Positions 45,678 through 57,594 of a stretch of DNA of 64,000 nt are shown piece by piece (positions within the stretch are counted from its first letter, which is position 1; each line of letters opens with the position of its first letter). The translations under genes were made by a program, and so were the position numbers. Source of the stretch: Chinchilla lanigera (taxonomy: Eukaryota; Chordata; Mammalia; Rodentia; Chinchillidae); NCBI RefSeq assembly GCF_000276665.1, contig NW_004955469.1, forward strand, positions 11,657,112 through 11,721,111. The letters are read 5' to 3'. The notes beneath the pieces were generated by a model. That model was not told where the DNA came from. It worked only from the letters and a program-made list of their open reading frames with translations, and searched no databases.

Positions 45678-45833
45678 ATTTCTTTTTTTGTCTTTTTGAG
45701 ACAGAGCCTCACGATGCAGTGCAGGCTGGTCTTGAACTCACCTTGTAGCACAGGGTGGCCTCGAACTCACAACAATCCTCCTGCCTCAGCTTCTTGAGTG
45801 CTGGGATTACAGGCGTGCACCACCACTTGTAGC
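45678..45833 (-). mobile_element. B1-type SINE with TSD TGTCATCT
   Basis: The plus-strand copy reads TTTTTGAGACAGAGCCTCAC, then 'gcctcgaactcacaacaatcctcctgcctcagcttcttgagtgctgggattacaggcgtgcaccaccac'. The 8-bp target duplication sits at 45670-45677 and 45834-45841. The internal region shows the tandem duplicated segment of modern B1. Confidence 0.92.
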
Positions 45834-45839
45834 TGTCAT

Positions 45840-47530
45840 CTGCTTCTAATCCAAATTTTTGTCACCCAAGATGGTTTTCTCCTACTGCCATTGTCCCATG
45901 GAGGCTTAAAGAAGATCTAAAAACTCCATGCTAAAGATTCCTTCTGCATCTATTAAAACTTCCTGTCTTGTCAGAAAAGTGATTGGGAAATGCCATCTTT
46001 TCTGCCAACCTGTCCTTAGAGAGATGACCATTAATGACAAGGTCACTTTGTCATCTCTTAGAGAAAATCCCTTGGATACCATGGAAGGAACTGCTCCTCT
46101 GCATCCAGCTCTGTGCTTTTGCTTTGCTTTTAATTTCTCAATAAGCAATAAAGTAGGAGGCACCAGCTGGAAGGCTAAAGGGCAGGAGGATGGTGATTAT
46201 CCAACTTGGGAAGGAAGTGGGAGCCCGGGGCTTTCAGAGCCCTCCTCTGACCTGATGAATAACCTTAGGTCATGGTTCTTAAATATTGGGGGTGACAGGC
46301 CCTGCTGAAAAGCAAAGGAAAGCAGGGATCCTCCACTTGTGGACCACAACCTAAAAGCGTTTGACTGCATTGTTCTCCCCTACACCAAGACCTACCTAGG
46401 CTCTTACTTTATAGGTCTCCAGAGATCTATGGATAGATTTAGATCTTCCAGCATGGAAAGTATAGCTTAAGTGGGCTTACCATAAGAGCATATGCCTAGG
46501 AGGGAGAAAATGTATTATTTACTTTTCACGATATCAAATTGCTTGCATGTGGGAAAGCTACATTTGATTTCCTCTAGTGCTCCACTTTAAAAATGAGCTG
46601 GATGAGACTTCCTCTTTAAGACATCCTAAAGGTTTCATGGGGAGACCATGGAGCTATAGCTATGAACAAGATGGATTTTGGGGAGTGGGGTTTTGTGGTC
46701 ACTTTCTTAAATTAACCTTTAATTAGAGTGGCTCATCTTGCCTTAAAAAGTTTGAAAGTCTCCAGTTTAGGAGGCTGTCTAAGGTCCCCTCCAGAGCTAA
46801 CTTTGTAGCACTGTATGTCTGATGAGGACAGAAAGTTCAGCCATGGAAGGAGAGCTCAGTTAAATGGGCTCAGGGTGATAGGCACACCTGGCTCATGCCT
46901 CCGTCCCAAGAGAATGTAGGTTCATCATTGACCTTAGGGTCACTGACTCATTGCAGTTGCACCTGCAAATGGTTTGGAGCAGAGAAAGCAAGAAAGCCCT
47001 TGCTGGGGGATGGAAAATGCAGGCTGTTTAGCTCTCACTTGCAGCTCTTCCAGTTCCTGGGAGCTGAGCCTTGCAAAGTTCCAGGAGCACACTGTGAACA
47101 CTGCGGGAAACAGCAGACTGCTCCCGACCCATTCAGTGTCGAGCTGTGTTACTGGTATTGTTCTGCTAACTTGCTAAATGGCTATAATTAAAACCAGGCT
47201 ATTATCATTAATTATGATCTTCCCTCTTCTGATTGACAGGTTGGTGCTTTCACCAAGTTTCAAAGGGCAGAATTTCTATGCATTACAGGAAGAAGGAAGA
47301 TAGATGAGGTGAACTGTTCTGACTTTGGAGCAAAGGGCACAGCGCCATTGTTGGGCACAGCAAACTTTTGTGCCCATGGGCGGGCTCTGTTGTCAGCTGG
47401 TCCAGACACAACAGGTAGCTGGCTGTCTTTTGCTTCCTCTGTGGACTGCTGTACCATTCACAAAGGAGCAGGATGGGGTAGAAGAGTGGATGAGATTACA
47501 CAGGCAAGAGGAGGGGTAAAAGTACTATCC
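45840..47530. other. Unassigned stretch, repeat-poor; possible regulatory content
   Basis: About 1.7 kb has only faint MIR-like (46750-46820) and hAT-like (46260-46380) phrases. The 45960-46080 part and the 47130-47240 part contain non-repetitive AT-rich and palindromic sequence that resembles conserved non-coding DNA. This is an impression only. Confidence 0.35.
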
Positions 47531-47880
47531 AACTTTTTAAGGTTCAGCTGAAATGCCACCTCCTTCATGGAACTTTTCCCAATCATTCACCTCCCATAAC
47601 CCTTTCACCTTCTATAGGTCAAAATGAATCACTCACCTGGGCATAGTGGTACACACCTGTAATCTCAGTGCTCCAGAGGCTGAGGCGAAAGGATCATGAG
47701 TTTGAGTCCACCCTGGGATAAATAGTGAGTTCAAGACCAGTCTAAAATACATAGTGAGAGCCTCTCTCAATATCCCCCCAAACTAATCACTCATTATTTT
47801 CATTGCATATACTCCTCTGTCTTCCCTAGTCTTAAACCTCAAAACCTCACAATTTCTATTTCCATCAAATTAGAGACAGA
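47530..47880 (+). mobile_element. L2-like remnant split by a B1 SINE
   Basis: 'ggttcagctgaaatgccacctccttcatggaacttttcccaatcattcacctcccataacc' precedes, and 'tttcattgcatatactcctctgtcttccctagtcttaaacctc' follows, the B1. This is the L2 order (AAATGCCACCTCCTTCATGG is characteristic). Confidence 0.75.
47636..47784 (+). mobile_element. B1-type SINE with TSD AATCACTCA
   Basis: The body reads 'ctgggcatagtggtacacacctgtaatctcagtgctccagaggctgaggc' and then 'gtgagttcaagaccagtctaaaatacatagtgagagcctctctcaa'. AATCACTCA is duplicated at 47627-47635 and 47785-47793. It is inserted in the L2 remnant. Confidence 0.9.
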
Positions 47881-47889
47881 AATGACTAG

Positions 47890-48690
47890 AGCTTCCTCCA
47901 TCTGGAAGTCAGTCATAGGAATCCTCAGAGAGAGGCGTGTTCCTCTTCTCTGCTCTCTGGCAGGTTGGGGAAGAACCACAGCTGACTCCAGGTTGTCCAT
48001 CTTCTATCAAGGACTCTGAGGTTGTATAAAAACTTAATTGCTCCCAAGTTTGCCATGAAGCAGAAAAGGTTATGAAGGATTTTAAGTGGGAGAGCTTTGG
48101 TGTGACCTCAAGGTAAACCTTGTCTTGAGGCAGAACAATCTTTAGAACGATGGTCATTAGACATAGATATGTGAAAATCCAGAGAATAAAAGCATACAGG
48201 AAGAAAGCATGTGACAAATTGCAAACAAGTTGTTTTAAAAATACAAAAAAATATATAAATAAGGTATAATGTCTAATATTATTATCCTGAGTTAAATTAA
48301 AGTTTTGTGTATTTATAAAAATTAGACAATACTAAGGAGATTTCATCTCACCTGAGAACAAACACAAAGAGACAAAGGGGTTGTTTATATCTCTACCTAA
48401 TGCTAGAGTTGCCAGTAAAAATCCTAGACTCGTAACTAGATATGAGTGTCAGATAAACAATGAATAATTTTTAGTACATGTGTATCCCAAACATTTTAGG
48501 TATTGGGATACACTTATTTATATAAAATGCAAACTTAACTGAGCATCCTGTGATTTTATTTGCTAGACCTGACAATTCTGCTTCATATTGAAATATTTTT
48601 TCCTTGATCATAAACAGAGGACATGTAGGCTTAATGTTGATACTGACAGGTTTTTTTCTCTTCAGAGAGAGCAAGCAAAGGGAAAAGGAA
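47890..48690. other. Unassigned AT-rich intergenic stretch
   Basis: No recognised repeat or gene. A minus-strand frame of about 100 codons at 47909-48217 has hydrophobic residues but no family resemblance, and I do not call it. Confidence 0.4.
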
Positions 48691-48710
48691 GAAATAGTAT
48701 TAATATAGGA

Positions 48711-48805
48711 GGCTGGGGATGTAGCTTAGTGGTACAGCACTTGTCTCGCATGAGCAAGCTGAAGCATTCCATCCACAGTACCACAAAACAACAACAACAA
48801 CAACA
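48711..48805 (+). mobile_element. ID SINE with (CAA)n tail
   Basis: The body reads GGCTGGGGATGTAGCTTAGT, then 'gcacttgtctcgcatgagcaagctgaagcattccatccacagtaccac', and ends in (CAA)n. A short possible target word, AGTATT, lies on both sides. Confidence 0.85.
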
Positions 48806-48899
48806 TCAGTATTCTTTATGTTTCCAATAGGAAGATCAACAGGATGACTATCAACCAACCCTGAGGTCTCCATGCCTAACCTGGTCACCTCCATACTTT

Positions 48900-49150
48900 A
48901 GGCCTTTCTTTTAAATATCCCCCTGGCTAAATGCTCTTAACCTCACCTGTCCTATGAACTCCTTAAGGCCCATGTTAGGCTACCTTCTCTAGAAAACCAT
49001 TCTGACTTTCTCATATTCTCTGTCCCCTGCTCTGTGACACTAATAAGTACATGAAAATGTGTTCCAGACTTAGATACTGTGACTCGTCTAACACTGTATG
49101 CTCCTAGAGTGCCTAGAAACCCATCAGGTGCAGAAGATAATGAATTGAAA
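48900..49150 (+). mobile_element. L2 LINE remnant
   Basis: 'ccatgttaggctaccttctctagaaaaccattctgactttctcatattctctgtcccctgctctgtgacac' fits the L2 3' region in order. Confidence 0.7.
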
Positions 49151-49549
49151 TAGGTTTCTCTCCCAAAGATGAAATCAAAGAAGTTGAGTAACTCAAATGC
49201 AATGGTATAAAACTGAGGTTCAAATCTGCATACTCCTCAAAGAATAAGATGGAATTTTCTTGTAAGCCAATTAATTACATCTGAGCCTGCTACCTAAGAA
49301 CAGTCCATCACATATGTCAGGTAACTCTCAAATCACCTCTGTCTTGGTCTTTCTTACCTCTTCTCTCAGAGGCTGGATATAAAACATCAAGAAATTCAAA
49401 CTCAGGCTGGTGGCACCAACCTTGCCCATTTCCTCCCAGAATTCAGACAAGGGAGCAAAAGTGCCTTTAGCTAACAATCCTTTTTTTCTGGTCTAAGGGC
49501 AAGTGCATATCAGCCTTGTGCCACCAAAGCCTGGGGGAAAAAGCATTCA

Positions 49550-49725
49550 AGTCAGACAGACCTTCATTTAACAGCCAGCTGGTCATCTTGGACAAGTTTT
49601 ATAACCCCTTTTCATCATTTACACCATAGGAATACAGATTCCTAACTCAAAGACTTGCGAATATGGGATGGTATAGCATTGTATACCACTGAGCTCAATT
49701 CCTGACAGAGTAGACACTTAAAAGA
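49550..49725 (+). mobile_element. MIR-like remnant
   Basis: 'cttcatttaacagccagctggtcatcttggacaagttttataaccccttttcatcatttac' corresponds to the 5' half of the MIR core ('ctgtgtgaccttgggcaagtcacttaacctctctg'). It is diverged. Confidence 0.6.
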
Positions 49726-49949
49726 GGTCAGTCTTCAAATTCTTATCAGGAGGCTTCCTACGATTTACACAGTAAAAAAGAGAAGAGAAAAACTGAAAGA
49801 GGAGCATTCCCATTTGAAATAGGAACATCTTAACCCACACTAGCATTTTGACAGCTCTGTAGACAGTGCCTCCCTGGATGAGTTGTTTTTGTTCTTTTGT
49901 CCGGGGATTTTCACTTTTTTCTGGGACATACAATTCAACCTGGTATACA

Positions 49950-50180
49950 TCCTAGGTATTTCACTGCCTGACAAGTTTTCCCCAAAATTTAGTGGCTGAA
50001 AACAACCAGCTGATTGTATCTCTTGGATTTCTTTTATTATTCTGAAATTCAGACAGGGCTTGGTGAGGTCATTCTATTCCATGTGGCATCAACTAGATTC
50101 ACCCAGTGGTGTCACTCATATGTCTGGCAATTTTGCCAGGCTGGCTGGAAGCCTGACCTTAGCTGCAACTGTTGACCAAA
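49950..50180 (-). mobile_element. MLT1-like LTR fragment, minus strand
   Basis: 'caagttttccccaaaatttagtggctgaaaacaacc' is the inverted MLT1 3' end. The following 'gacagggcttggtgaggtcattctattccatgtggcatcaac' is typical of the same element class. Confidence 0.65.
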
Positions 50181-50200
50181 GTGCTTGTAACCATTAATCC

Positions 50201-50500
50201 TGATTGGTCAACATCATTACATTAGGAACACCTAGTAAAATAATAAAACACATTCCTGGGTGTGTTTGGGTAGATCATGGTGGTATAGTCCCAGCCTATT
50301 CCTTTCTGGCACTGCTCCACTTCCAAGACATCATGAACAAAGCAGCATCAACCCCTCATCCCTGCTTCTGCCATGATGTCTCTGCCTTGGAGCCAACTAA
50401 CCATGTACTGAATCCTCTGTGACTGTGAGCCAAAGAAAAGCTTTTCTTTTTTAAACTGTGGTGTTGGGTATCGTGTATTAGCCATGGGAAAGGTAATACA
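50201..50500 (+). mobile_element. MaLR-like LTR, diverged
   Basis: The 3' half shows the group's phrase: 'gccttggagccaactaaccatgtactgaatcctctgtgactgtgagccaaag', then a pyrimidine run and 'ggtgttgggtatcgtgtattagcc', ending GGTAATACA. The 5' half has 'tgattggtcaacatcattac', like the GTGTCAACTTGA subfamily at 8.4 kb. No clear target duplication was found. Confidence 0.65.
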
Positions 50501-50689
50501 ATGACTTTATGGCTATCGCCAAGAACTCTACCATCTTATGTAGAGGCTAGGAAAAGCCTGCCTAACATTTTCTGCCCTAGTTAAAGTCATGCAGAGTCAC
50601 TTCTGCCATATAGTATTGGTCAAAATAGTCCCAGGTCTGCCCATGTTGAAAATGAGGAGACACAAAGCCTATCACCTCTGAAACAAAGG

Positions 50690-50840
50690 AAGATCAGAGG
50701 ACTAGAACTCCGTGTTTCCAAACTGCAACCCTGGGAATCTTATGCAGATTATATTTCAATAGGTCTGGGGTTCAGCCTGAGAGTCTGCATTTTAACCAAT
50801 GCCCATGTGATGCTGATCCTGTCACTTTATAATTACATTT
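50690..50840. mobile_element. MER5A-like fragment
   Basis: 'gtttccaaactgcaaccctgggaatcttatgcagattatatttcaataggtctggggttcagcctgagagtctgcattttaaccaatgcccatgtgatgctgatcc' follows MER5A in order, with one terminus lost. Confidence 0.75.
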
Positions 50841-50849
50841 CGAATAGGA

Positions 50850-51740
50850 AGGGCTTTTATAAGCCATCGTGTTGCACCTCCAATTACACCAAAATCCCAT
50901 CCCTCAGTGTTTCTGTTATCTCGTTCCCTGGAAGCTTTATTTAATTTAAAACTGAGCCAGCCAATCTTTTCTCATCCTTACTGGAAGGACTACTATGTTC
51001 AACGACCTTTACTCCAAAAGAAAGAAACAGCCTTGTGTTTAGATTTTACAAGTAAGTCTAAAATAGCTAAAGGGAAAACCTTTGGCAAATAAGACTATTA
51101 AGACAGGTAATCATAAAACCTTTGGTTAACTTTTCACCTGCCATCCACTTTGAGTAGACAGTAAGCCTAAAAGACACTTGTGAGAAGAGGACTTAACAGT
51201 GGTTTATCACGTCTCTGAAATTCAGACAGTATTTGTGACTCAGTTAGTTGTTGGCCAGTACATGTTGATGCCATGGATTCTGGCAATAGAAGCCAATTAT
51301 CTAATTACTGTGAGTGTTCCTATGTGTGGAGGATTGGGCTTGGGGACATTGAATACATGGTCCAGCTGATTATGTGTCTCTATAATAAGGAGGCCTATGT
51401 ATTAAACTAATAATCAGTGTTAGCACAACTTTATATATTAACATTCACTTGTTTATTTAAGTAATGATATAATTCAAAATAGATTCAAGGAAATATAAAC
51501 CTCTACATACAACATGCTTACTTCTAGACTAATTCTCAGCTGTTATAAATTTCTATCTCCATAGATCTCTTTTCTTTAAAGGTATTTTTCCCTTATTTTT
51601 GCTAAAATGGATGCAGGTTTTATCCTGTGTGCGACTTCCAGGGACTGTGCTCCTCCAACTATGGAATCAACCTCAAAGTTTGGAGACACATGAGCACAGT
51701 GGCTTTGAAATCTATGCTGCAATTTACCTGAAAGAAAGTA
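50850..51740. other. Unassigned intergenic stretch
   Basis: No gene or identifiable repeat. It is AT-rich and precedes the probable 5' start of the long L1 relic. Confidence 0.45.
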
Positions 51741-54649
51741 TGAATGATGGATGGACTTCTGGGAAGATAGAAGAGTGGTGAACAGCACAAAAACAGCTCT
51801 CTGAGATTTGATGTGGAGACACAGGCATATAATAGGAAGAGAAGAATGAGGGAAATGGTTTCCTGGGACACAGAAAAAATCTGAAGCAAGAACTAAAGCA
51901 AGGGGAAAGCAAAGAGAGTCTTTATCAAAGAAGATGAAGGTGGCGAGTGGTGCTTTCTCATGAGCCTTGACTTACTAAGGAGGAAGTGCAGCCCAAATCT
52001 GCAGGTGCACAGTGACTACTGGTGACCCCAGAAGTCTCCACAGAGAAATGAATTAGTGGATCAGAGCAGTGGACTCACTGGAATGCAGTGGCTGATGAGT
52101 TATTCGGGTCCAAACATCCAGGAGAAGGTAATTGGCCAGTAGCCATCTTGGAGAGGAGCCAACTAAGCTTGGAACTCAGAGGAACTATCACATCCATCTA
52201 GCAGCTCCCAATGTCAAGGTGAAGCAGAACCAAGTTCAAGTAAGCAGGAGGTGAAGGAGCCAAGTTCAAGCCAGCATGAGTGTGAATATTGCTTCTAGTT
52301 TTGTTGTTGCTGTAGTTCTGTTTTGTTCTTATTTAAATTTCTTCCTTTTCTCTCTCTCCTGTCTTCTTCACCAGTTTCCCAAAGTTTGCATAATCTTCCC
52401 TTCTCCTCCAGCCAGCTTCTAATCTCTTCTTCTTCTGTTTCTCTATTTTTCCCCCAACCCATTTTAAATTTTCTCCCCTGAGGGTAAAATTTCCATATAA
52501 AGGGCTTACTTACTATATACAATTTTCTGGCTTTAGATTTTGTTATATAACCACAAATATAGTTCATATAGTTAAAGACAACAAATCAATAGTTACCATA
52601 GTTTGTCAGTTTCTAGGCTGGGTTTGATGTTATTGCTATTGCTGACTTTACTACATTAGTCAAAGTGATATAATTGTTCTAATCAGCTATTCTTCCTGGA
52701 ATGCCAAGACTGAGATTGCCCAAGAGTCATAAACAATACTATATCGGCCAGTGACAATGAACAAGGAGCTAGGCCAAATAGGAGACAAATTCTCATCCCT
52801 AATAAATTTAAAGGGTAGGATCTTGCAACAGAATTAAAACCCAAGGCCATCTATACTGGAAGATATCTCTGAGAAGTAGTCATTTCCTAAGGGTTTTAAA
52901 TAGTAGTAAAGCTGTTTGCCATAAGAAATTTATAATCATCAATCCAGGAATTAAACTTAAAAAATTACAAAGTGAGAAGACACATAACCAACATGCACAC
53001 AAGACTTGCAGCTCACCAAAGACAAACTAATGGGGCAATGAAGTGGGACGATCCAAAAGTCACCCACCTGGACTCTCTGAAGTGGTAACAGCAGAAGGAA
53101 CAAAGCAGATGAATGTGGCACTAGAAAAAATCAAATTGAAATAATTTCTCAGATAACTAGAGATGTGAACTATAATGAAAACCTTGGTTAATGACTCTAG
53201 AGCAGACATAGATAAAAAAAAAATAGAGGAGCTTAGGGAAATGATGGAAATCATGAATGCCCAACACAGGAAAGAAATAGAATCCATGAAACAGATTCAA
53301 ACAGATATCCAGGAAATTAACAATTCCATTTAAAGACTCCAGAGCAGAATGAGCCAATGTGAGGACAGAATATCAGATCTAGAAGACAGAACTGTAGTTA
53401 GCAATCATGAAAAGAAATATTTCTTAAAAATAGCAAAGGACTACAAGAAATCAACCCAGCAGCTGCTAGATGATGCAAAGAAGAATGACATAAAATTGAT
53501 CGGAGTCAATAAAGACCAGGAGATAGAACAAATGACATAAAAAATCTGTTCACAGATGTAATAGCAGAAAACTTCCCAAGTCTGGAAAAAGAATTTGACA
53601 TACAGTAAGTGAGGCATATAAAACTCCAATTACCCATAATTGAAAACATATCTACACCAAAGCATATAATAGTCCAGATTCCAGAAATTCAACACAAATA
53701 CAACACAACATAATAAAATACTAAAAACTGTTAGAGAAAAGAAACAAATGACATGTAAAGGAAGCCCAGCAGAATCACAACAGACTTCTTAACACAAACC
53801 CTCAAGTCAAGAAGAGCTTGAAGTATTTCAAGCCCTAAAGGAAATTAATCTCCAATCCAGATTGTTGTACCCTGACAACTACCTTTCAAAATTGATGGAA
53901 AAATAAGATACTCCCATGACAAAGAACATCTGAAGAAACGCGTGACCACCAAACTGACACTCTGAAATGTCCTGAAGGACATTCTAAAAAGATATAATAA
54001 GGACTACAACTCCATGAACCCCAGCAGATTGAATCCACCAGGCAAAGAAAGCAATTAAATGGAGGAAGAAGCCATGACAAGGATTAGTCAATACATATCA
54101 GTTATAACTATCAGTGTTAATGGGCTCAACTCACTAATCAAAAGAAACAGACTGGCAGAATGGAACAAGAAGCAAGATCCAACAATACACTACATTCAAG
54201 AAACACATTTAATTTAAAAATTTTCATGCCCCAAAATGAAATGCCTAGGAATCAATTTAATGAAGGAAGTAGAAGACCTTTACATTGAAAATTACAGTAC
54301 TCTGAAAAAGGAGATAAAAAAGAATATTAAAAAATGAAAAATTATCTCTTGTTCTTGGGTGGGAGGAACCAATATAGTAAAAATGGCCATACTTCCAAAA
54401 TTGTTTTACAGATTTAATGTAATGCCAATCAAAATACCAATAGCATATCTCACAGAATTAGAGAAAACAATCCTAAAATTTATTTGAAACCAGAATAGCC
54501 AAACCAATTCTACGCGACAAAGGCAAGGGAGGAAGCACCACAATCCCTGACTTGCAATTATACTACAAAGCTACTGTGATAAAAATAGACCCAAGGATCA
54601 ATGGAACAGATTAGAAGATGTAGAAACGACTCCAAACACACTCAGTCAC

Positions 54650-54847
54650 TGTCTTTGTTACTATTCTCCTTACTGAGACAAAATACCCAACACCCAAAGT
54701 TAAAAAGAAAAAGGTTTATATAGGTCACAGTTTGTAGAAGTTTCAGTCCATAATCTGCTGGCTCCAATTCAGGGTAGCTCGAATCAGAGGGGCAACAGTT
54801 CATGTTGGTGGAAGAAAACAAAAGAAATGCATATGTGTGTGTATGTG

Positions 54848-54904
<57 letters not shown>

Positions 54905-55087
54905 AGCCTCTTTGTGTCCTTTATATTATATGCAGGACACCCACAGTAGGGTAGGGTAAGCAGTCACATCCTTGATTTCAACATTGGACTATGAATCAGT
55001 TACAAATTCTAGACTCAGTCACCTCTGAAGAGCCCATTCCCATGACTGCATAAGGCTTGGGGCGACATCTAGACATAAACCATAATA
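54650..55087 (-). mobile_element. MaLR-like LTR, minus strand, inside the L1
   Basis: Its complement begins TATTATGGTTTATGTCTAGATG ('tgttatggtttgtgtctaga' in the group consensus) and continues 'tcgccccaagccttatgcagtcatgggaatgggctcttcagaggtgac'. It interrupts the L1 ORF2 end: L1 sequence resumes with 'tatctttgacaaagaaagc'. A (GA)n run lies within it. No exact target duplication. Confidence 0.75.
54847..54901. repeat. (GA)n microsatellite
   Basis: An uninterrupted GA run of about 27 units inside the inverted LTR. It corresponds to the pyrimidine-rich part of this LTR group, as does (TC)n in the copy at 3.2 kb. Confidence 0.95.
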
Positions 55088-55805
55088 ATAACCTTATCTT
55101 TGACAAAGAAAGCAAACACCTTCAGTTGAAGAAGATAGCCTCTTTAATAAGTAGAAAAGTTGGCTTTCCACATGCCAAAGATTAAAATTAGACCCGTATC
55201 TTTCACCATGCACTAAACTAAACTTGAAATGGATCAAAGATCTAAATACTAAAACAGAAACACTAAATCTGCCGGAAGACAGAATAGGTAGAACTCTTAA
55301 AGACACTGGTGAAGGCAAAGACTATGAACAAAACCCCGATCACACAGGAAAATCACAAAGAATCAACAATGGGGATCACATCTTACGAAAAAGCTTTTGC
55401 AAAGCAAAAGAAACCATCAAAAGGGTGAAGAGACAACCTACAGTGTGAGAAAAAATGTTTGGCATCTGTTCATCAGAAAAGGACTATTATCTAAAATATA
55501 TAAAGAACTCAAAAAAAATCAGACCCCAAATTTAAAGACCCAATCAAAAAATAGGAATCTGAAATGAATAGACACTTCTGAGATGACAAGTAGAACCAGC
55601 AAATAAATATATGAAAAACATTCAGCATCATTGGCCTTTTGAGAGCTGCACCTTAAAACAACACTGAGATTCCATCTCACCCTGGAAAGAATGGCTATCA
55701 CCAGCAAATAAACCAATAACAAATGTCAGCAGGGCCAGGTGGGAGTGTGGACTGGTGCAACCACTGTGGAAATGAGTGTGGATATTCTTCAAAAAACTAA
55801 AACTA

Positions 55806-55988
55806 GCTGGGCATGGTGGCACATACCTGCAATCCTAGCATTCATGAGGCTAAGGCAGGAGGATTGCTGTGGGTTTGAGGTCAACCTGTGCTACCAAGTG
55901 AGCTCAAGCCCAGCCTGAACTGCATCAAAAGAATAGACCTGTCTCAAAAGAATAGAGCAAAAAAAAACAAACCAAACCAAAACAAAAC
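55806..55988 (+). mobile_element. B1-type SINE with TSD AAAACTAAAACTA
   Basis: The body reads GCTGGGCATGGTGGCACATA, 'cctgcaatcctagcattcatgaggctaaggcaggaggattgctgtgggtttgaggtcaacctgtgctaccaagtgagctc', and a long A-rich tail with (ACCAA)- and (ACAAA)-like units. The 13-bp duplication is exact at 55793-55805 and 55989-56001. It divides the L1 3' part. Confidence 0.95.
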
Positions 55989-56637
55989 AAAACTAAAACT
56001 AGAGGTTCCATTCGACCCAGCTATTCCTCTTCTTGGTGTCTTCCCAAAAGGATTAAAAATATCATACCAAAGAAATATATGCAAACCCATGTTTATAGTG
56101 GCACAGTTAATAATAGCTTAATCTTGGAAGCAGTCCAAATGCCAATCAACCAATGAATGGATAAAGAATATGTAGGTCTTTTTTCCCAACATACATGTAC
56201 CTTTATAGCAACCATACATATATTATACTAATACAAAATATAATAGAATTTACTGGGAAATGTTCAGAAATGGACAGAAACCATTCAAATGAGAAGGGAA
56301 CAAGGGGAGAGAAAAGAGGGAACAATAAAAAAAAAGTATAAAGAAAAAGTGGAAACAAAACTTTTGTAAATATGGAGGGGAAGAAGGGTTAAAATAAGGG
56401 GAAGGGAATGGAAAACAAGAAGCAGCAAAATATTTCATATACAGGTACAAATCCCCTATGATGCATATTATCCTTATGTATATCTAAAATGTACCAACAA
56501 AATTTAAAAATCCAAAAAAAGAAAAAGAAATCCTTAATTTTTTTTTCAGGATGCCTAATTAGCTCTGGAGTGCTCTCATTTCATAGAAATAACATCTGAG
56601 ATATGTCTGTGAATTCCTCCAGGGAAACATAGAGACC

Positions 56638-57021
56638 TGTTATGGTTTGTGTCTGAATATCCCCCCAAAGCCTCACACAGTCATGAGGGGCTGGGCTTTT
56701 TAGAGGCCACTGAATATAGAGTTTGTGATTGGTTCATTTTCTGTTGCTGGGATTGGGGGTGTGAGTGCTACACCTGCCCTAGGGCAGGTAGCCTGCCTAC
56801 AATATAAAGGAAGAAAAAAAGGCTTGCTTTTCTCCTTTTGCTCTCGCTGCTTTTGCTGTCTTGTGCCACCATGAACTGTTGCCCCTCGTCATGCCACCCT
56901 ACTTTGGAGCCTGTTGATTATGGACTGAAATCTTCATAAACTGTGAGCTAAATAAAACTTACCCTCCTTAGTTTTGGGCATAGGGTATTTTGTCTAAACA
57001 ATGACAAAAGTAACTAAGACA
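56638..57021 (+). mobile_element. MaLR-like solo LTR, 384 bp, TSD AGACC
   Basis: Begins TGTTATGGTTTGTGTCTGAA and ends AACTAAGACA. AGACC is duplicated exactly at 56633-56637 and 57022-57026. It shows the group's 3' phrase with TTTTGCTGTCTTGTGCCACC, GTGAGCTAAATAAAACTTACC (AATAAA) and 'ggcatagggtattttgtctaaacaatgacaaaag'. No internal region: a solo LTR. Confidence 0.85.
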
Positions 57022-57149
57022 AGACCACAGTTAATAAAACAGATAAAATAAAACCACTTAAAAATTCTCAAGTTATATACCAGTTTTTACGATGGTTTAT
57101 TCATAGTCAGAAAAATATTATTAAAATACCCAGTGCACCATCTCCCTTT

Positions 57150-57592
57150 AGTCTCTGGGGAATTCACTCTTGGTGTACAGATGGGATTTGAGAGCTATTT
57201 GTTTTCATTAGAACATTTTGTCAAGTGAACTCCTAAGAGGAATCCGGTATAAAACCAGCCAGTGTGAGAAGTTGTGGTTGAACAGCAGGATGCGTGGTGA
57301 AAGAGGAAGCCTCATCAGTCCAGGCCCGGGCGTCCGCAGTAGTCCAGGGCCCGGAGTCCGCAATACAGAAGTTTGCACCTTTAGAATTTGGCACTTTCCC
57401 CAGGCACCCCTGCGACTGTGGAGCCCAATCTGCCAGCAGGTGCCCGCTGCGCCTGAGCGGTAGAGAGCCCACTGGCCCCGCCCCTGGCGGGGGGCGGTTG
57501 CTGCCCCAGAAGTCACCTAAGAGCGCTCTGCAGTTTCCGGTCTTATGAACCCTCCCAGACTGAGGTTTTTCTGTTGTCCTTTAAGAAGATCA
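57150..57592. promoter_or_regulatory. CpG-rich, promoter- or LTR-like block next to the V2R break
   Basis: This block stands out from its AT-rich surroundings by dense CpG between about 57290 and 57540. A TATA-like GGTATAAAACC lies at 57246-57256 on the plus strand. A 24-bp imperfect tandem duplication occupies 57318-57341 and 57342-57365 (both start GTCCAGG and end in a CCGCA-containing tail). Opposed GC boxes (CCCCGCCCC, then GGGGGGCGG) lie near 57476-57497. It abuts the point where V2R exon B loses homology. It could be a GC-rich retroviral LTR, a small CpG island or a promoter moved in by rearrangement. No TG...CA ends with matching flanks were found, so its identity is open. Confidence 0.4.
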
Positions 57593-57594
57593 TG

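Larger units (their letters stand above)
51745..56525 (+). mobile_element. L1 relic with probable 5' UTR, split by an LTR and a B1
   Basis: It begins 'ggacttctgggaagatagaagagtggtg', as an L1 5' UTR does, then has a pyrimidine-rich run (about 52290-52450). An ORF1-like coiled-coil segment (about 53100-53540; RISDLEDR and KDYKKSTQQLLDD fragments) and ORF1/ORF2 junction phrases (about 53800-54190) follow. A deletion at about 54220 joins early ORF2 directly to its last third ('aggaatcaatttaatgaaggaagtagaagacctttacattgaaaat'). The C-terminus and 3' UTR run to an A-rich end near 56525. Stops throughout mean no protein is possible. The insertions are at 54650-55087 and 55806-55988. Confidence 0.8.
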
